Shown here: piece by piece, positions 8,691 to 18,218 of the stretch
Layout: each line of letters starts with the position of its first letter
How positions within the stretch are numbered: the first letter of the stretch is position 1
NCBI GenBank assembly: GCA_937872985.1
Contig: CALMUW010000087.1
Span: 26,302-90,301, forward strand
DNA length: 64,000 nt
Source of the DNA: an uncultured Alphaproteobacteria bacterium
GTDB taxonomy: Bacteria > Pseudomonadota > Alphaproteobacteria > Rhizobiales > Aestuariivirgaceae
Direction of reading: 5' to 3'
Notes under the pieces: model-generated
Told to the model about the DNA's origin: nothing
What the model saw: only the letters and a program-made list of their open reading frames with translations
Databases searched by the model: none
Made by a program: the position numbers and the translations under genes

Positions 8691-10880
8691 TCAGCGGGGA
8701 TCGCGCAGCAGCCGGCCTCCCTCCATCAGTTCCTTGCCGCGCGGGCGGCGCACATCGTCAATGAAGTCGGCCATGGCGGGTGACGGGCGCCGGGTGGCAA
8801 GGCTCACCACGACGAGGGTGAGGAAGCCCAGCGGCAGACCGAAGAGGGCGGAAGAAATATTCTTGATGCCGAACCAGTTGGCGATGGTCTGGGCATGGGC
8901 GTCGAGGGCGGCCCAGGCCGCGGGCTTCAACTCGGCGGCGGCCCCTTCATAGGCGGCCTTGAGGCTCTGGTATTTTTCGATGTCCGCAGGCGACGCACCC
9001 GACAAGCCCGACCACACTTCATAGAAGCCCACGGCGTAATAGCGTGTACCGAAGAGGTAATAGAGCGTCACCAGGAAGCCCACGGCCATGGCCGCCACGG
9101 CCCCCCACTTGTTGGCGCGCTTCCACCACACGCCCATGACCAGCGCCGGGAACAGGCCCGCCGCCGCCAGCGAAAAGGCCCAGGACACCATGGCCAGGAT
9201 GTCGCCGGGGTGGGTGGAGGCGACGAAGGCCGCAAGGATGGCCACCACCACGAGGAAGGCGCGCGACACGATGAGGCGGCGCGCGGTGGGGGCCTGGGGA
9301 TCCACCATCTTGTAGTAGATGTCATGCGACAGGGCGTTGGCGATGGCGAGCAGCAGGCCATCGGCGGTGGACAGGGCCGCCGCCAGGCCGCCAGCGGCCA
9401 CCAGGCCGGCGATGACATAGGGCATGCCGGCGATTTCCGGCGTGGCGAGAACGATGGCGTCATGGTCCAGTGTCAGCGCCCGGTTGGTGATGAGGCCCGA
9501 GGTGTCGCCCGCCTGCTGCGCGGCGAGGTGAATGGCCTGCTGAAAGAGATCAGGCGCGGTGACGGCAGGGGTCTGGGCGATGGTGGTGAAGAGCCACTGC
9601 TTCAGTGGATCGGCCATCTGGTCCCAGGCGGCAAGGGCATCGCCGAGACCCTTGGCCTGAAGGGCGGGCGCAACGGCGGCCCAGTCCTTGGCACCGAGGA
9701 GAATGGCATCGCGCGCCGCAGTGATGGCACCGGCCAGACCATGCAGCGACAGGCCGTGAATCTTCACCAGATCGAGGTTGGAATAGGTGGTGATCCAGCC
9801 CGGCAGATGATCGAGGCTCTGGCCGATGACGTTGGTGTAGACCTCAAGCTTGGCGAAGGCGGCGTAGGACGGGGCGGTGACGTAAAGTATGAAAATGAAG
9901 AGCAGCGACCAGGCCACGGACTTGCGCGCATCGCGCACCGAGGGCGTGGTGAAATAGCGCATGAGAATGTGGGGCAGCGAGGCGGTGCCGACCATGAGGC
10001 AGAGGATGAGGGCGAAGAAATTCACCCGGTCATAGGACAGGAAGGGCGTGAGATAGGAGCGAAGATCGGCGGTGGTGGCAAGGCCCTGCTGGAGCATCTG
10101 CTGTTCGCGCGCGGCAATGTCCGACAGTGCCTGGCCATACATGAGCTGCGGCAGGGGCACGCCGTATTTCTGGGTCGAGAGGATGACGACCGGCACCAGA
10201 TAGGCGACGATGAGGACGATGTATTGCGCCACCTGCGTCCAGGTGACGGCGCGCATGCCGCCCAGCATGGAACAGACGAGAATGCCGGCGAGGGCGGCAT
10301 AGACCGCAATGTCGAAGGGAATGCCGAGGAAGCGCGAGGCGATGAGGCCGGTGCCATAGACCTGGGCCACCAGATAGGTGAAGGAACAGGACATGAGCAC
10401 GATGACGCCGAAGAGGCGGGCGAGCGTGCCGCCGTAACGGGCGGCAAGAAAGTCCGGCACGGTATAGGCGCCGAACTTGCGCAAATAGGGCGCGAGCAGC
10501 ACCGCCATGAGCAGGAAGCCGCCGGTCCAGCCGAGGATGAAGGCCAGGCCGTCATAGCCCAGGGCATAAAGCGTGCCCGCCATGCCGACGAAGGATGCCG
10601 CCGACATCCAGTCGGCCCCCGTGGCCATGCCGTTATAGACGGCGGGCACCTTGCGGCCCGCGACATAATATTCCGACACCTGGCTGGTGCGCGCCACGAT
10701 GCCGATGAAGGCGTAGACGGCAACCGTGAAGGCGATGAAGATGTAGCCGAGCACGATGTTGGGCACGCCGAGATATTCGAGCAGCCCCACCAGCAGAACG
10801 ACGGCGAGGAAGCCCACGGTATAGATGCCGTAGATCTTGCCGAGATTGTTGATGAAGCCGCCGTCGTTCTTGAAGGCCAT
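8691..10880 (-). CDS. Sodium:solute symporter, VC_2705 (acetate-type) subfamily
   Basis: The 729-residue multi-pass inner-membrane protein has the SSS fold, with GRKVPAVYNGMATGADWMSAASFVGMAG near TM2 and a C-terminal block of helices ending near residue 700. It has a large non-membrane insert at about residues 340-480, which makes it longer than ActP of E. coli (about 550). The partner small subunit is 3 nt upstream. Such pairs import acetate or other short carboxylates with Na+; the exact substrate cannot be read from sequence. The CrbS/CrbR-like pair at 42994-47177 is the likely regulator (inference). Confidence 0.92.
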   Translation of the reverse strand: MAFKNDGGFINNLGKIYGIYTVGFLAVVLLVGLLEYLGVPNIVLGYIFIAFTVAVYAFIGIVARTSQVSEYYVAGRKVPAVYNGMATGADWMSAASFVGMAGTLYALGYDGLAFILGWTGGFLLMAVLLAPYLRKFGAYTVPDFLAARYGGTLARLFGVIVLMSCSFTYLVAQVYGTGLIASRFLGIPFDIAVYAALAGILVCSMLGGMRAVTWTQVAQYIVLIVAYLVPVVILSTQKYGVPLPQLMYGQALSDIAAREQQMLQQGLATTADLRSYLTPFLSYDRVNFFALILCLMVGTASLPHILMRYFTTPSVRDARKSVAWSLLFIFILYVTAPSYAAFAKLEVYTNVIGQSLDHLPGWITTYSNLDLVKIHGLSLHGLAGAITAARDAILLGAKDWAAVAPALQAKGLGDALAAWDQMADPLKQWLFTTIAQTPAVTAPDLFQQAIHLAAQQAGDTSGLITNRALTLDHDAIVLATPEIAGMPYVIAGLVAAGGLAAALSTADGLLLAIANALSHDIYYKMVDPQAPTARRLIVSRAFLVVVAILAAFVASTHPGDILAMVSWAFSLAAAGLFPALVMGVWWKRANKWGAVAAMAVGFLVTLYYLFGTRYYAVGFYEVWSGLSGASPADIEKYQSLKAAYEGAAAELKPAAWAALDAHAQTIANWFGIKNISSALFGLPLGFLTLVVVSLATRRPSPAMADFIDDVRRPRGKELMEGGRLLRDPR

Positions 10881-10883
10881 GGC

Positions 10884-11141
10884 TCAGTCGTCCTCGGCGA
10901 AGCCATGGGCGCGATCAATCTGGTCCTGCCTGTTGGCAAACCAGAAGAGCAGCACCACGAAGGCGATGAGCGAACCTTGCGCCGCCAGCCAATAGCCGAG
11001 CGGAAAACCCAGGAGCACGATCTCGTTGAGGCGCGCCACCGGCAGATGAATGACGAAGGAGAAGAGCGCCCAGAGCGCCAGCATGACGGCCATGAGCCTG
11101 CGGGTCTGGGCCCAGTGGGCCTTGCCCTGATCGTCCGACAT
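10884..11141 (-). CDS. DUF4212 small membrane subunit of the symporter
   Basis: The 85-residue protein starts at ATG 11141, with GGGAGAA 4 nt upstream; the longer frame to 11180 lacks this support. It has two membrane helices (about residues 14-34 and 42-65) and the conserved WFANRQD tail. DUF4212 proteins are encoded immediately before VC_2705-type symporters and are thought to act as accessory subunits. Confidence 0.93.
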   Translation of the reverse strand: MSDDQGKAHWAQTRRLMAVMLALWALFSFVIHLPVARLNEIVLLGFPLGYWLAAQGSLIAFVVLLFWFANRQDQIDRAHGFAEDD

Positions 11142-11419
11142 GCACTTCTCCCTGCGGGCTGACTTCGCCCTGCCCGCCACCTTTGCCCCCGGCTGCGGAT
11201 TTGGCCAAGCCTAACATTGCGGGGAAGACCGCCTAATTGGACTTTGGGCGGAACGGCGTCTGGCACAGGCTTGTTCGCACTTGCAAAATATTTGTTCCGT
11301 ATGCGGATGATATGGCGGCGGGAAGCCCCTTTCGGGCGGTTCCGACCCAGGCCAGGGCCCGGCTTCCTCGGGGCTGGACAAGGCTTTCGCCCTTGCCTAT
11401 AAGCCCAACTCCACAGTGT
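11142..11419. other. Intergenic region between DUF4212 and tRNA-Phe
   Basis: No gene is seen. The centre (about 11275-11315) is AT-rich, with TTGCAAAATATTTGTTCCGT, and probably holds the promoters for tRNA-Phe and, divergently, the symporter operon. No clear operator is recognised. Confidence 0.3.
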
Positions 11420-11495
<76 letters not shown>

Positions 11496-11594
11496 TTCCC
11501 CCTCCCTGCCCTGCCCGGTTTTTCCCCGCGTCATCGCTGCCGCTTTGCAAAGGCGTGCGCCGTGGCCTATCCATGGCCCGGAACGAGGTGAACC

Positions 11595-13196
11595 ATGCGG
11601 GACGTGATTATCATCGGCGGCGGGCACAACGGGCTGGTCACGGCGGCCTATCTGGCGGGGGCCGGCCTCAAGGTCACGGTGCTGGAACAGCGCCATGTGG
11701 TGGGCGGGGCCGCCGTCACCGAGGAATTTCATCCCGGCTTTCGCAATTCAGTGGCGGCCTATACTGTCTCGCTGCTCAACCCCAAGGTCATCCGCGATCT
11801 CGATCTCGCCCGCCATGGTCTGACCGTGGTGGAGCGCGGGCTGTCCAATTTCCTGCCTTTGCCGGATGGCCGCTATCTCAAGGTCGCACCGGGCCGGACC
11901 AGGGCCGAGGTTGCCAGGTTTTCGACCCGCGACGCCGAGGCGCTGGACGCCTATGGCGAAAGGCTGGACCGCATGGCGGACACGCTGCGCGCCATGGTGC
12001 TGGAAACGCCGCCCAATGTGGTGACGGGCCAGGGCCTCATGCCGCTCATCACCGAGCTGGTGAGCAGCGTGCGGGTGGCCAGGCGGTTGCGGGGTCTCGG
12101 TCTCGACGGCCAGCGTGACCTCCTGGAGATCATGACGCGGTCGGCGGGGGCCTATCTCGACCAGTGGTTCGAGAGCGACCCTATCAAGGCGGCCTATGGC
12201 TTCGACGGCGTGGTGGGCAACTATGCCTCGCCCTATGCGGCGGGGTCGGCCTATGTGCTGCTGCATCACTGCTTCGGCGAGGTGAACGGGCGAAAGGGCG
12301 TGTGGGGCCATGCCACCGGCGGCATGGGGGCCATCACCCAGGCCATGGCGCGGGCGGTGGAAGCGCGCGGCGGCGAGATCCGCCTCAACACCGGGGTTGC
12401 GGAAATTCTGGTGAAGCAGGGCAAGGCGGTGGGCGTCGTCACCGCGGCGGGCGAGACGCTGGAGGCGCGCGCGGTCGTCTCCAACCTGCACCCCAAGCTC
12501 ACCTTCGAGCGCCTGATGGACGGGGCCGTGCTGCCCGCCGATTTCCGCCAGCGCATCAAAACCTATCACTCCGGCTCCGGCACCTTCCGCATGAATGTGG
12601 CGCTCGCCGAACTGCCGAGCTTCACCTGCCTGCCGGGCAAGGAAAGGGCCGAACACCACACGGCGGGAATCATCATGGCGCCGAGCCTGGCCTATATGGA
12701 AAAGGCCTGGATGGACGCCAGGCAGCATGGCTGGTCCAGGGAGCCCATCGTGGAGGTTTTGATCCCCTCCACCCTCGACGACACGCTGGCACCGCCCGGC
12801 CGGCATGTGGCCTCGCTGTTCTGTCAGCATGTGGCGCCGGAACTGCCCGATGGCCGGTCGTGGGACGATCACCGCGAGGAGGTGGCCGACCTGATGATCG
12901 CCACGGTGGACCGCTTTGCGCCGGGCTTTGCCAAGTCGGTGATTGCGCGGCAAATCCATTCGCCGCTCGACCTCGAACGCAAGTTCGGCCTGGTCGCGGG
13001 CGACATCTTCCATGGCCAGCTGGGCATGGACCAGCTTTATTCGGCCCGGCCCGTGCTGGGCCATGCGGATTATCGCGCGCCGTTGAAGGGCCTCTATCTG
13101 TGCGGTTCCGGCACGCATCCCGGCGGCGGCGTGACGGGGGCACCGGGGCATAATGCGGCGCGCGAGATCCTCGCCGACTTCAAGCGGCGGCGTTAA
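11595..13196 (+). CDS. FAD-dependent oxidoreductase, PYROXD2/phytoene-desaturase-like
   Basis: The 533-residue protein begins with a dinucleotide-binding motif, Gly8-Gly-Gly-His-Asn-Gly13, and an acidic end to strand 2 (VLEQRHVVGG), and ends with the FAD-contacting YLCGSGTHPGGGVTGAPGHNAA block. This pattern is that of the PYROXD2 branch of the amine-oxidase/CrtI superfamily. No carotenoid genes are nearby, so a desaturase role in pigment synthesis is not supported. It stands alone after tRNA-Phe and is convergent with the NlpE-like gene. Substrate unknown. Confidence 0.85.
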   Translation: MRDVIIIGGGHNGLVTAAYLAGAGLKVTVLEQRHVVGGAAVTEEFHPGFRNSVAAYTVSLLNPKVIRDLDLARHGLTVVERGLSNFLPLPDGRYLKVAPGRTRAEVARFSTRDAEALDAYGERLDRMADTLRAMVLETPPNVVTGQGLMPLITELVSSVRVARRLRGLGLDGQRDLLEIMTRSAGAYLDQWFESDPIKAAYGFDGVVGNYASPYAAGSAYVLLHHCFGEVNGRKGVWGHATGGMGAITQAMARAVEARGGEIRLNTGVAEILVKQGKAVGVVTAAGETLEARAVVSNLHPKLTFERLMDGAVLPADFRQRIKTYHSGSGTFRMNVALAELPSFTCLPGKERAEHHTAGIIMAPSLAYMEKAWMDARQHGWSREPIVEVLIPSTLDDTLAPPGRHVASLFCQHVAPELPDGRSWDDHREEVADLMIATVDRFAPGFAKSVIARQIHSPLDLERKFGLVAGDIFHGQLGMDQLYSARPVLGHADYRAPLKGLYLCGSGTHPGGGVTGAPGHNAAREILADFKRRR

Positions 13197-13202
13197 GGGT
13201 CA

Positions 13203-13910
13203 TCACTTGGGACAGTGCGCGGCCGCCACTTGCGCGAAGACATCGTCCTTGCCGGCAAATTTCTGCGGCGGGTTGGTGTTGCCCTTGATGAAGTCAAGCC
13301 GCAGGCCATGGGCAAAGCTGCCCTTGAAATAGGAAATATTGGGCATGGTGTAGGTCTTGGCCTTGCAGGCGATCACCACATCGGCGCGCAGCGACCGGTG
13401 GCCGCCCTGCATGCGGTGCTCGAAATTGACCAGGCCCTTGAAAGACACGGTGCCCTTGTCGGCCTTGATGCGGGCGGGCGAGACGAGCAGCTGCTGGCCC
13501 AGACCGGCATAGGCTTCCACTTTGCTCAGGCGATAGGGGGCCGAGTTCTTGTCGGGCTGCTTCTGGCCCGCGCCCATCAGTTCGGCAAAGCCTTCGCTGA
13601 CGAAGAGCACGCGGTTCTCGTCCTTGCCCTTGAGGGCGAGGCGCGATCCATCCTTGTTCCAGACAGCCTTGCCCTTGGAGACGAAGGGCTTGTCGGACTT
13701 GCCGAGATAGGTTTCGATCAACTCGTAATGGGTGGTGCCGCCCGCGTCATTGAGGTGCAGCCAGGTTTCAATGCCCGAACAGTCGGCGCAGGGCACGGTG
13801 GCGGTGTAATAGCCATCCCAGTCCACGCTGGTGCGGGTCGAATCCTGGGCAAGGGCGGGAAGGCTGGCGGCGGTGCACAGGGCGGCGGCAAGGGCAAGGC
13901 GGCGGATCAT
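13203..13910 (-). CDS. Exported NlpE-N-like protein
   Basis: Starting at the Met at 13910 gives 235 residues with a type I signal peptide (MIRRLALAAALCTAASLPALAQ, cleavage after ALA); no proper lipobox is present, unlike E. coli NlpE. The mature start WDGYYTATVPCADCSGIETWLHL is the copper-resistance NlpE N-terminal beta-barrel motif with its Cys-x2-Cys. The remaining 150 residues are not recognised and may be a family-specific extension. It is probably periplasmic and may bind metal or sense envelope stress, but this is inferred from the domain alone. Confidence 0.75.
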   Translation of the reverse strand: MIRRLALAAALCTAASLPALAQDSTRTSVDWDGYYTATVPCADCSGIETWLHLNDAGGTTHYELIETYLGKSDKPFVSKGKAVWNKDGSRLALKGKDENRVLFVSEGFAELMGAGQKQPDKNSAPYRLSKVEAYAGLGQQLLVSPARIKADKGTVSFKGLVNFEHRMQGGHRSLRADVVIACKAKTYTMPNISYFKGSFAHGLRLDFIKGNTNPPQKFAGKDDVFAQVAAAHCPK

Positions 13911-14042
13911 GGGACGTGTCTCCAGGGTGGTGCTCAACCACGGCACAGGGGCCTTGGGCCAGGATTGTGTCAAAGCTCTGACCTTGTGGTAGAATAACCG
14001 CTGTCCTGCAAAAAAAGGCCTGGACGCGGAGGGGGTATTGTC

Positions 14043-14222
14043 ATGAAGCTGCTCGATCTGCTGCGGAAGCTCGGCATCCTGTCCTACGGCGCGAAGGCCG
14101 GAACCTATACCTCGGCCAAGGACCGGCCCGTCGACATGGATATCGAGGCCGACATGACGGGAGGCTTTGGCCGCAGCGGCGGTGACGACAAGACCACGAC
14201 CGGCGGGGGCGGCGGGTTCTGA
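14043..14222 (+). CDS. Conserved small protein, Gly-rich tail
   Basis: This 59-residue ORF starts at ATG 14043, with a GGAGGGG Shine-Dalgarno 7 nt upstream. Its N-terminus (KLLDLLRKLGILSYGAKAGTY) is amphipathic, followed by TSAKDRPVDMDIE and a Gly-rich C-terminus. The strong ribosome site and the codon pattern argue that it is translated. I do not recognise a function. It is divergent from the NlpE-like gene; the shared 132-nt gap holds TTGTGT and TAGAAT boxes with a poor 19-nt spacing. Confidence 0.55.
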   Translation: MKLLDLLRKLGILSYGAKAGTYTSAKDRPVDMDIEADMTGGFGRSGGDDKTTTGGGGGF

Positions 14223-14240
14223 TCTCCGCGTCAGGGCGAC

Positions 14241-14332
14241 ATGCGCTTTGACGGCTCAAGGCCTTCGCTCTGACGTCTTGATGGCGCGCAACTTGCCAGA
14301 CTTCTGCTGGTCCCGCAAAAGCCAGGTTATTT
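14241..14332. repeat. Diverged copy of the hairpin repeat found at 42138
   Basis: This stretch, from ATGCGCTTTGA through CGCTCTGACGTCTTGATGGCG to AAAAGCCAGGTT, aligns base by base with most of the 103-bp unit at 42138-42343. The central CTCTGAC.TCTTGATGGCG.GCAACTT block is nearly identical, while the palindromic arms are degraded. It ends at the stop codon of coaA. Confidence 0.75.
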
Positions 14333-15288
14333 CAGAGCTTCCGCAGGAAGACATTGCGCACGCGGTGATCGGCGCCCTTGCGCAGAACCAGCGAGGCGCG
14401 CGGCCGCGTGGGGATGATGTTCTCGCGCAGATTCACCTGATTGATGGTTTCCCAGAAATGGCTGGCGAGCTTCAGGGCCTCGGCGTCGGAAATGTTGGCG
14501 TAGCGGTGGAAGTAGGACTTGGGATTGCGGAAGGCACCGGACCTGAGCGAGAAGAAGCGGTCCACATACCACTGGCGCAACAGCTTCTCTTCGGCGTCGA
14601 TGTAGACGGAGTAATCGAAGAAGTCCGAGACATTGGGAATGCCCCGGCCATCGCGCGGGGGGCGGCCCGTCTGCAGCACGTTGACCCCCTCGACGATGAG
14701 AATGTCGGGCTGGTCGATGGTGACATGCTCGCCCTTCAGCACGTCATAGGAGAGGTGCGAATAGAGGGGGGCCTGAACGTGGCGCTTGCCCGCCTTGATG
14801 TCGGACATGAAGCGCAGGATGGCGGGCAGGTCATAGCTTTCGGGAAAGCCCTTGCGGCTCATCAGCCCGTCACGCTCCAGCGCGGCATTGGGCATGAGGA
14901 AGCCGTCGGTGGTGACGAGATCGACCTTGGGGTGGTTGGGCCAGCGCGACAGGAGCCGGCGCAGGATGCGCGCGGTGGTTGACTTGCCCACGGCCACCGA
15001 GCCGGTCATGCCGATGACATAGGGCACCTTGCGGTCATGGGCGTGGAGGAAATTGTTGGTGGCGAGGAAGAGTTCCTGGGTTGCCGCCACATAGAGATTG
15101 AGCAGGCGCGACAGCGGCAGATAGATTTCCTCCACCTCGCCCAGGTCCACCCGGTCGGTGAGGCCGGTGAGTTCGTCGAGGTCGGCCTGGGTCAGGGTCA
15201 TGGGTGTGTCGGCACGAAGCTTCGACCATTCCTCACGGTCAAAGCGGCGGAAGGGCGAAACCTCGCGAGCGAAGGAATGATTGAGCAT
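14332..15288 (-). CDS. coaA: Type I pantothenate kinase
   Basis: CoaA phosphorylates pantothenate, the first step of coenzyme A synthesis. The 318-residue protein has the prokaryotic type I architecture, with P-loop Gly96-Ser-Val-Ala-Val-Gly-Lys102-Ser103, the [10 protein letters not shown] and [10 protein letters not shown] motifs and the C-terminal [15 protein letters not shown]. It is the last gene of the his operon, 5 nt after hisE, a usual Rhizobiales arrangement. Its 3' end abuts a degenerate repeat. Confidence 0.97.
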   Translation of the reverse strand: MLNHSFAREVSPFRRFDREEWSKLRADTPMTLTQADLDELTGLTDRVDLGEVEEIYLPLSRLLNLYVAATQELFLATNNFLHAHDRKVPYVIGMTGSVAVGKSTTARILRRLLSRWPNHPKVDLVTTDGFLMPNAALERDGLMSRKGFPESYDLPAILRFMSDIKAGKRHVQAPLYSHLSYDVLKGEHVTIDQPDILIVEGVNVLQTGRPPRDGRGIPNVSDFFDYSVYIDAEEKLLRQWYVDRFFSLRSGAFRNPKSYFHRYANISDAEALKLASHFWETINQVNLRENIIPTRPRASLVLRKGADHRVRNVFLRKL

Positions 15289-15293
15289 GACGA

Positions 15294-15623
15294 TCAGCGG
15301 TCCTTGCGCGATGCCTTTTCGGAAAGGCCGCTCTGGCTTTCGCGGGCGGCGAGTTCGGCCATCACCTCATCGATCGATACGCCCGAGGCGGTGAGCAGCA
15401 CGAGGAAATGATAGAGCACATCGGCGGCCTCGGCAGTGATGTGGCGGGGCTCGCGCTCCATGGCGGCGATGACCAGTTCCACCGCCTCCTCGCCGAATTT
15501 CTTGGCGCAGCGGTCCACCCCCTTGTGCAGGAGTTTTGCCGTGTAGGAGGTCTCGGGCGAAGCGCCGCGCCGGGCGGCGATGGTCTCGGCGAGTTTGGCC
15601 AGCGTGGTGAGGGAGTGGGTCAT
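15294..15623 (-). CDS. hisE: Phosphoribosyl-ATP pyrophosphatase
   Basis: HisE removes pyrophosphate from PR-ATP in histidine synthesis. The 109-residue all-alpha MazG-like protein has the [25 protein letters not shown] motif, whose acidic residues bind Mg2+. It is separate from HisI, as is usual in Alphaproteobacteria, and lies 9 nt after hisF. Confidence 0.96.
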   Translation of the reverse strand: MTHSLTTLAKLAETIAARRGASPETSYTAKLLHKGVDRCAKKFGEEAVELVIAAMEREPRHITAEAADVLYHFLVLLTASGVSIDEVMAELAARESQSGLSEKASRKDR

Positions 15624-15632
15624 GGAAACCTC

Positions 15633-16394
15633 TTAAGCGAGACGCATGGCAAGACCCTCCGCCGCCATATGGGCCTTGGCCTCAGCGATGGTGAAGGTGC
15701 CGAAGTGGAAGATGGAGGCGGCCAGCACCGCCGTGGCGTGGCCGTCGCGGATGCCGGCCACCAGATGATCCAGTGTGCCGACGCCGCCCGAGGCGATGAC
15801 CGGGATGGTGACGGCGTCGGCGATGGCGCGGGTCAAGGGAATGTTGAAGCCCTTGCCGGTGCCGTCGCGGTCCATGGAGGTGAGCAGGATTTCGCCCGCG
15901 CCGAGGGCTGCCACCTCGCGGGCGAAGCCCACGGCGTCAATGCCGGTTTCGCGCCGGCCGCCATGGGTGAAGATTTCGAATTTTCCGGGAGCCGTTTCCT
16001 TGGCGTCGATGGCGACAACCACGCATTGACTGCCGAATTTCTCCGCCGCCTCGCGCACGAAGTCTCGCCGGGCCACGGCGGCGGAATTGATCGACACCTT
16101 GTCGGCCCCGGCGAGCAGAAGGGCGCGAATGTCGTCCAGTGTGCGCACGCCGCCGCCGACGGTCAGCGGCATGAAGCAATGCTCGGCGGTGCGGCGCACC
16201 ACGTCCAGCATGATGCCGCGATTCTCATGGGTGGCGGTGATGTCGAGGAAGCACAGTTCGTCCGCCCCGGCGCGGTCATAGGCGCGGGCCGCCGCCACCG
16301 GGTCTCCGGCGTCGCGCAGGTTGACGAAGTTGACGCCCTTGACCACGCGGCCATCCTTGACATCGAGACAGGGAATGATGCGCGCCTTGAGCAT
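15633..16394 (-). CDS. hisF: Imidazole glycerol phosphate synthase, cyclase subunit
   Basis: HisF uses ammonia delivered by HisH to turn PRFAR into imidazole glycerol phosphate and AICAR. The 253-residue TIM barrel has catalytic Asp11 in [12 protein letters not shown] and the second acid in [10 protein letters not shown]. Its ATG overlaps the hisA stop (TGATG). Confidence 0.98.
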   Translation of the reverse strand: MLKARIIPCLDVKDGRVVKGVNFVNLRDAGDPVAAARAYDRAGADELCFLDITATHENRGIMLDVVRRTAEHCFMPLTVGGGVRTLDDIRALLLAGADKVSINSAAVARRDFVREAAEKFGSQCVVVAIDAKETAPGKFEIFTHGGRRETGIDAVGFAREVAALGAGEILLTSMDRDGTGKGFNIPLTRAIADAVTIPVIASGGVGTLDHLVAGIRDGHATAVLAASIFHFGTFTIAEAKAHMAAEGLAMRLA

Positions 16395-17125
16395 CAGCGC
16401 GCCCCGCGGATGAGGGCAAGTGCGGCGGCGGGATCAAGCCTGCCGTCATAGAGTGCCCGACCGGAAATGGCACCCTGCAATCGGGCGCAATCGGGTTCCA
16501 GCAGGCGCTTGATGTCATCGAGCGAGGCCAGCCCGCCCGAGGCAATGACGGGAATGGCAATGGCGTCGGCCAGCGCCAGCGTGCTCTCGATGTTGAGGCC
16601 CTTCAGGATGCCGTCGCGGTCGATGTCGGTGAAGACGATGGCCGCAACGCCTGCATCTTCAAAGCGGTGGGCAAGGTCAATGGCCGTGAGGGAGGAGGTT
16701 TCGCCCCAGCCTTCCACCGCCACATGGCCCGCCTTGGCGTCGATGCCGACGACGATCCGGCCCGGAAACCTGGTGCAGGCCTCCCTCACCAGCGCGGGAT
16801 GACGCAGCGCCACGGTGCCGAGGATGACCCGGCTTATGCCCGCTGAAAGCCAACGTTCGATGGTGGCGAGGTCGCGGATGCCACCGCCCAATTGCACGGG
16901 AATCTTCACCGCCTTCAGGATGGCCTCGACGGCGCGGCCATTGACCGGACGGCCCACGAAGGCGCCGTTCAGGTCGACGAGGTGGAGCCATTCAAAGCCC
17001 TGCTGCTCGAAGGTCCGGGCCTGGGCCGCCGGGTCATCGTTGAAGACGGTGGCCTCGCGCATGTCGCCGAGCTTGAGGCGCACGCATTGGCCGTCCTTGA
17101 GATCAATGGCCGGAAACAGGATCAT
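16394..17125 (-). CDS. hisA: ProFAR isomerase
   Basis: HisA isomerises ProFAR to PRFAR. The barrel begins [12 protein letters not shown] with catalytic Asp8, and carries the second acid in [13 protein letters not shown] prefer ATG 17125, which overlaps the hisH stop as ATGA and follows AGGTGG; a GTG at 17134 would add three residues. The product is 243 residues. Confidence 0.97.
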   Translation of the reverse strand: MILFPAIDLKDGQCVRLKLGDMREATVFNDDPAAQARTFEQQGFEWLHLVDLNGAFVGRPVNGRAVEAILKAVKIPVQLGGGIRDLATIERWLSAGISRVILGTVALRHPALVREACTRFPGRIVVGIDAKAGHVAVEGWGETSSLTAIDLAHRFEDAGVAAIVFTDIDRDGILKGLNIESTLALADAIAIPVIASGGLASLDDIKRLLEPDCARLQGAISGRALYDGRLDPAAALALIRGAR

Positions 17126-17775
17126 GGCCGCCACCTGAGAAAATTGGCGATGAAGGAGAGGCCGAGAGACTGGCTCTTTTCGGGATGAAATTGCGTGCCC
17201 ACGATGTTGTCGCGGCCGACGATGGCGGTGATCGCCCCGCCATAATCGGTGGTGGCGAGGACATGGGCGGGGTTGGCCGCCGCCAGATGATAGGAGTGAA
17301 CGAAATAGGCGTGCAGGCCCTTTGGCCCCAGCGGCAGGCCGGCCAAGAGCGGATGGGCGCCCGACACATCGAGCGTGTTCCAGCCCATGTGGGGGATCTT
17401 CAGCGTGGCGTCCGCCGGCTCGATCAGCTTCACGTCGCCCGGAATCCAGCCCAGACCTTCGGTCACGTCATGCTCCAGCCCGCGCGTGGCCAGAAGCTGC
17501 ATGCCGACGCAAATGCCGAGGAAGGGCTTGCCGCCGTCCCGCATCGCGCGTTCCAGCGCCGTCACCATGCCGGGCACGGCGTCAAGCCCCCGGCGACAAT
17601 CCTTGAAGGCCCCCACCCCCGGCAGCACGATGTGGCTGGCGCGGGCTAGGGCTTCGGGATCGGCGGTGACATCGACCGTGCCCTTGAGGCCATGGTCGGA
17701 AAGCGCCCGCTCGAAGGCCTTGGCGGCGGAGTGCAGGTTGCCGGAACCGTAATCGATGATGGCGACGCGGGTCAT
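17122..17775 (-). CDS. hisH: Imidazole glycerol phosphate synthase, glutaminase subunit
   Basis: The 217-residue class I amidotransferase supplies ammonia to HisF. The nucleophile Cys89 is in GICVGMQLL and the His-Glu pair is in [10 protein letters not shown]. It overlaps both the upstream DUF2628 gene (4 nt) and hisA (4 nt), so it is firmly in the operon. Confidence 0.97.
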   Translation of the reverse strand: MTRVAIIDYGSGNLHSAAKAFERALSDHGLKGTVDVTADPEALARASHIVLPGVGAFKDCRRGLDAVPGMVTALERAMRDGGKPFLGICVGMQLLATRGLEHDVTEGLGWIPGDVKLIEPADATLKIPHMGWNTLDVSGAHPLLAGLPLGPKGLHAYFVHSYHLAAANPAHVLATTDYGGAITAIVGRDNIVGTQFHPEKSQSLGLSFIANFLRWRP

Positions 17776-18218
17776 GCGCCCCCCGGTGAAAACAGGCCGA
17801 GCAGATCGGCGGGGGCAGGGCGAGCGACGATGGGCGGCGGCGGGGCTTTGGGCGCAGGCGTGGTGCGGCTGGCGAAGAAGCGCAGTTCCGCCTCGTCCGC
17901 GTTCGCGCCCGGCACTTCTCCCAGGAAGCGGAAGCCGCGTTTTTCATAGAGCCAGTCGCGCAATGTGGCCGCCTCCAGCCCCAGCCAGAGGGCCAGCAGA
18001 TTGGCCAGCAGTCCCGGCAGAAGCGGGTTGACCCCCAGGGCCAGAACCTCCACCACGCCAAAGACCAGCGCCAGCCCCACGGCCAGAAGATAGTGGCGAT
18101 GCCACAGGGCCCAGAGCGCGGTGAAGATCACCGCGCCCCAGGAAAACCTGTGCGCAACGAACACCGCCCGTTCCGCGGTGCTGTCTGCCTTGGGGGCCCA
18201 AACCGAATAGGTGGTCAT
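17772..18218 (-). CDS. DUF2628 membrane protein in the his operon
   Basis: The 148-residue protein has a short N-terminal soluble part, two to three membrane helices (about residues 28-80), a cytoplasmic [16 protein letters not shown] segment typical of DUF2628, and a proline-rich tail. It is coupled by 1- and 4-nt overlaps to hisB and hisH. It is regularly found here in Rhizobiales, yet it has no known role in histidine synthesis. Confidence 0.9.
   Translation of the reverse strand: MTTYSVWAPKADSTAERAVFVAHRFSWGAVIFTALWALWHRHYLLAVGLALVFGVVEVLALGVNPLLPGLLANLLALWLGLEAATLRDWLYEKRGFRFLGEVPGANADEAELRFFASRTTPAPKAPPPPIVARPAPADLLGLFSPGGA

Noticed and set aside
8895..11162. 755-residue plus-strand ORF opposite the symporter
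   Set aside because: Antisense of a well-matched symporter in GC-rich DNA; its composition is low-complexity Gly/His/Glu.
11270..11315. Two GTTC motifs before tRNA-Phe, considered as an alphaproteobacterial LexA box
   Set aside because: The spacing is about 17 nt instead of 7.
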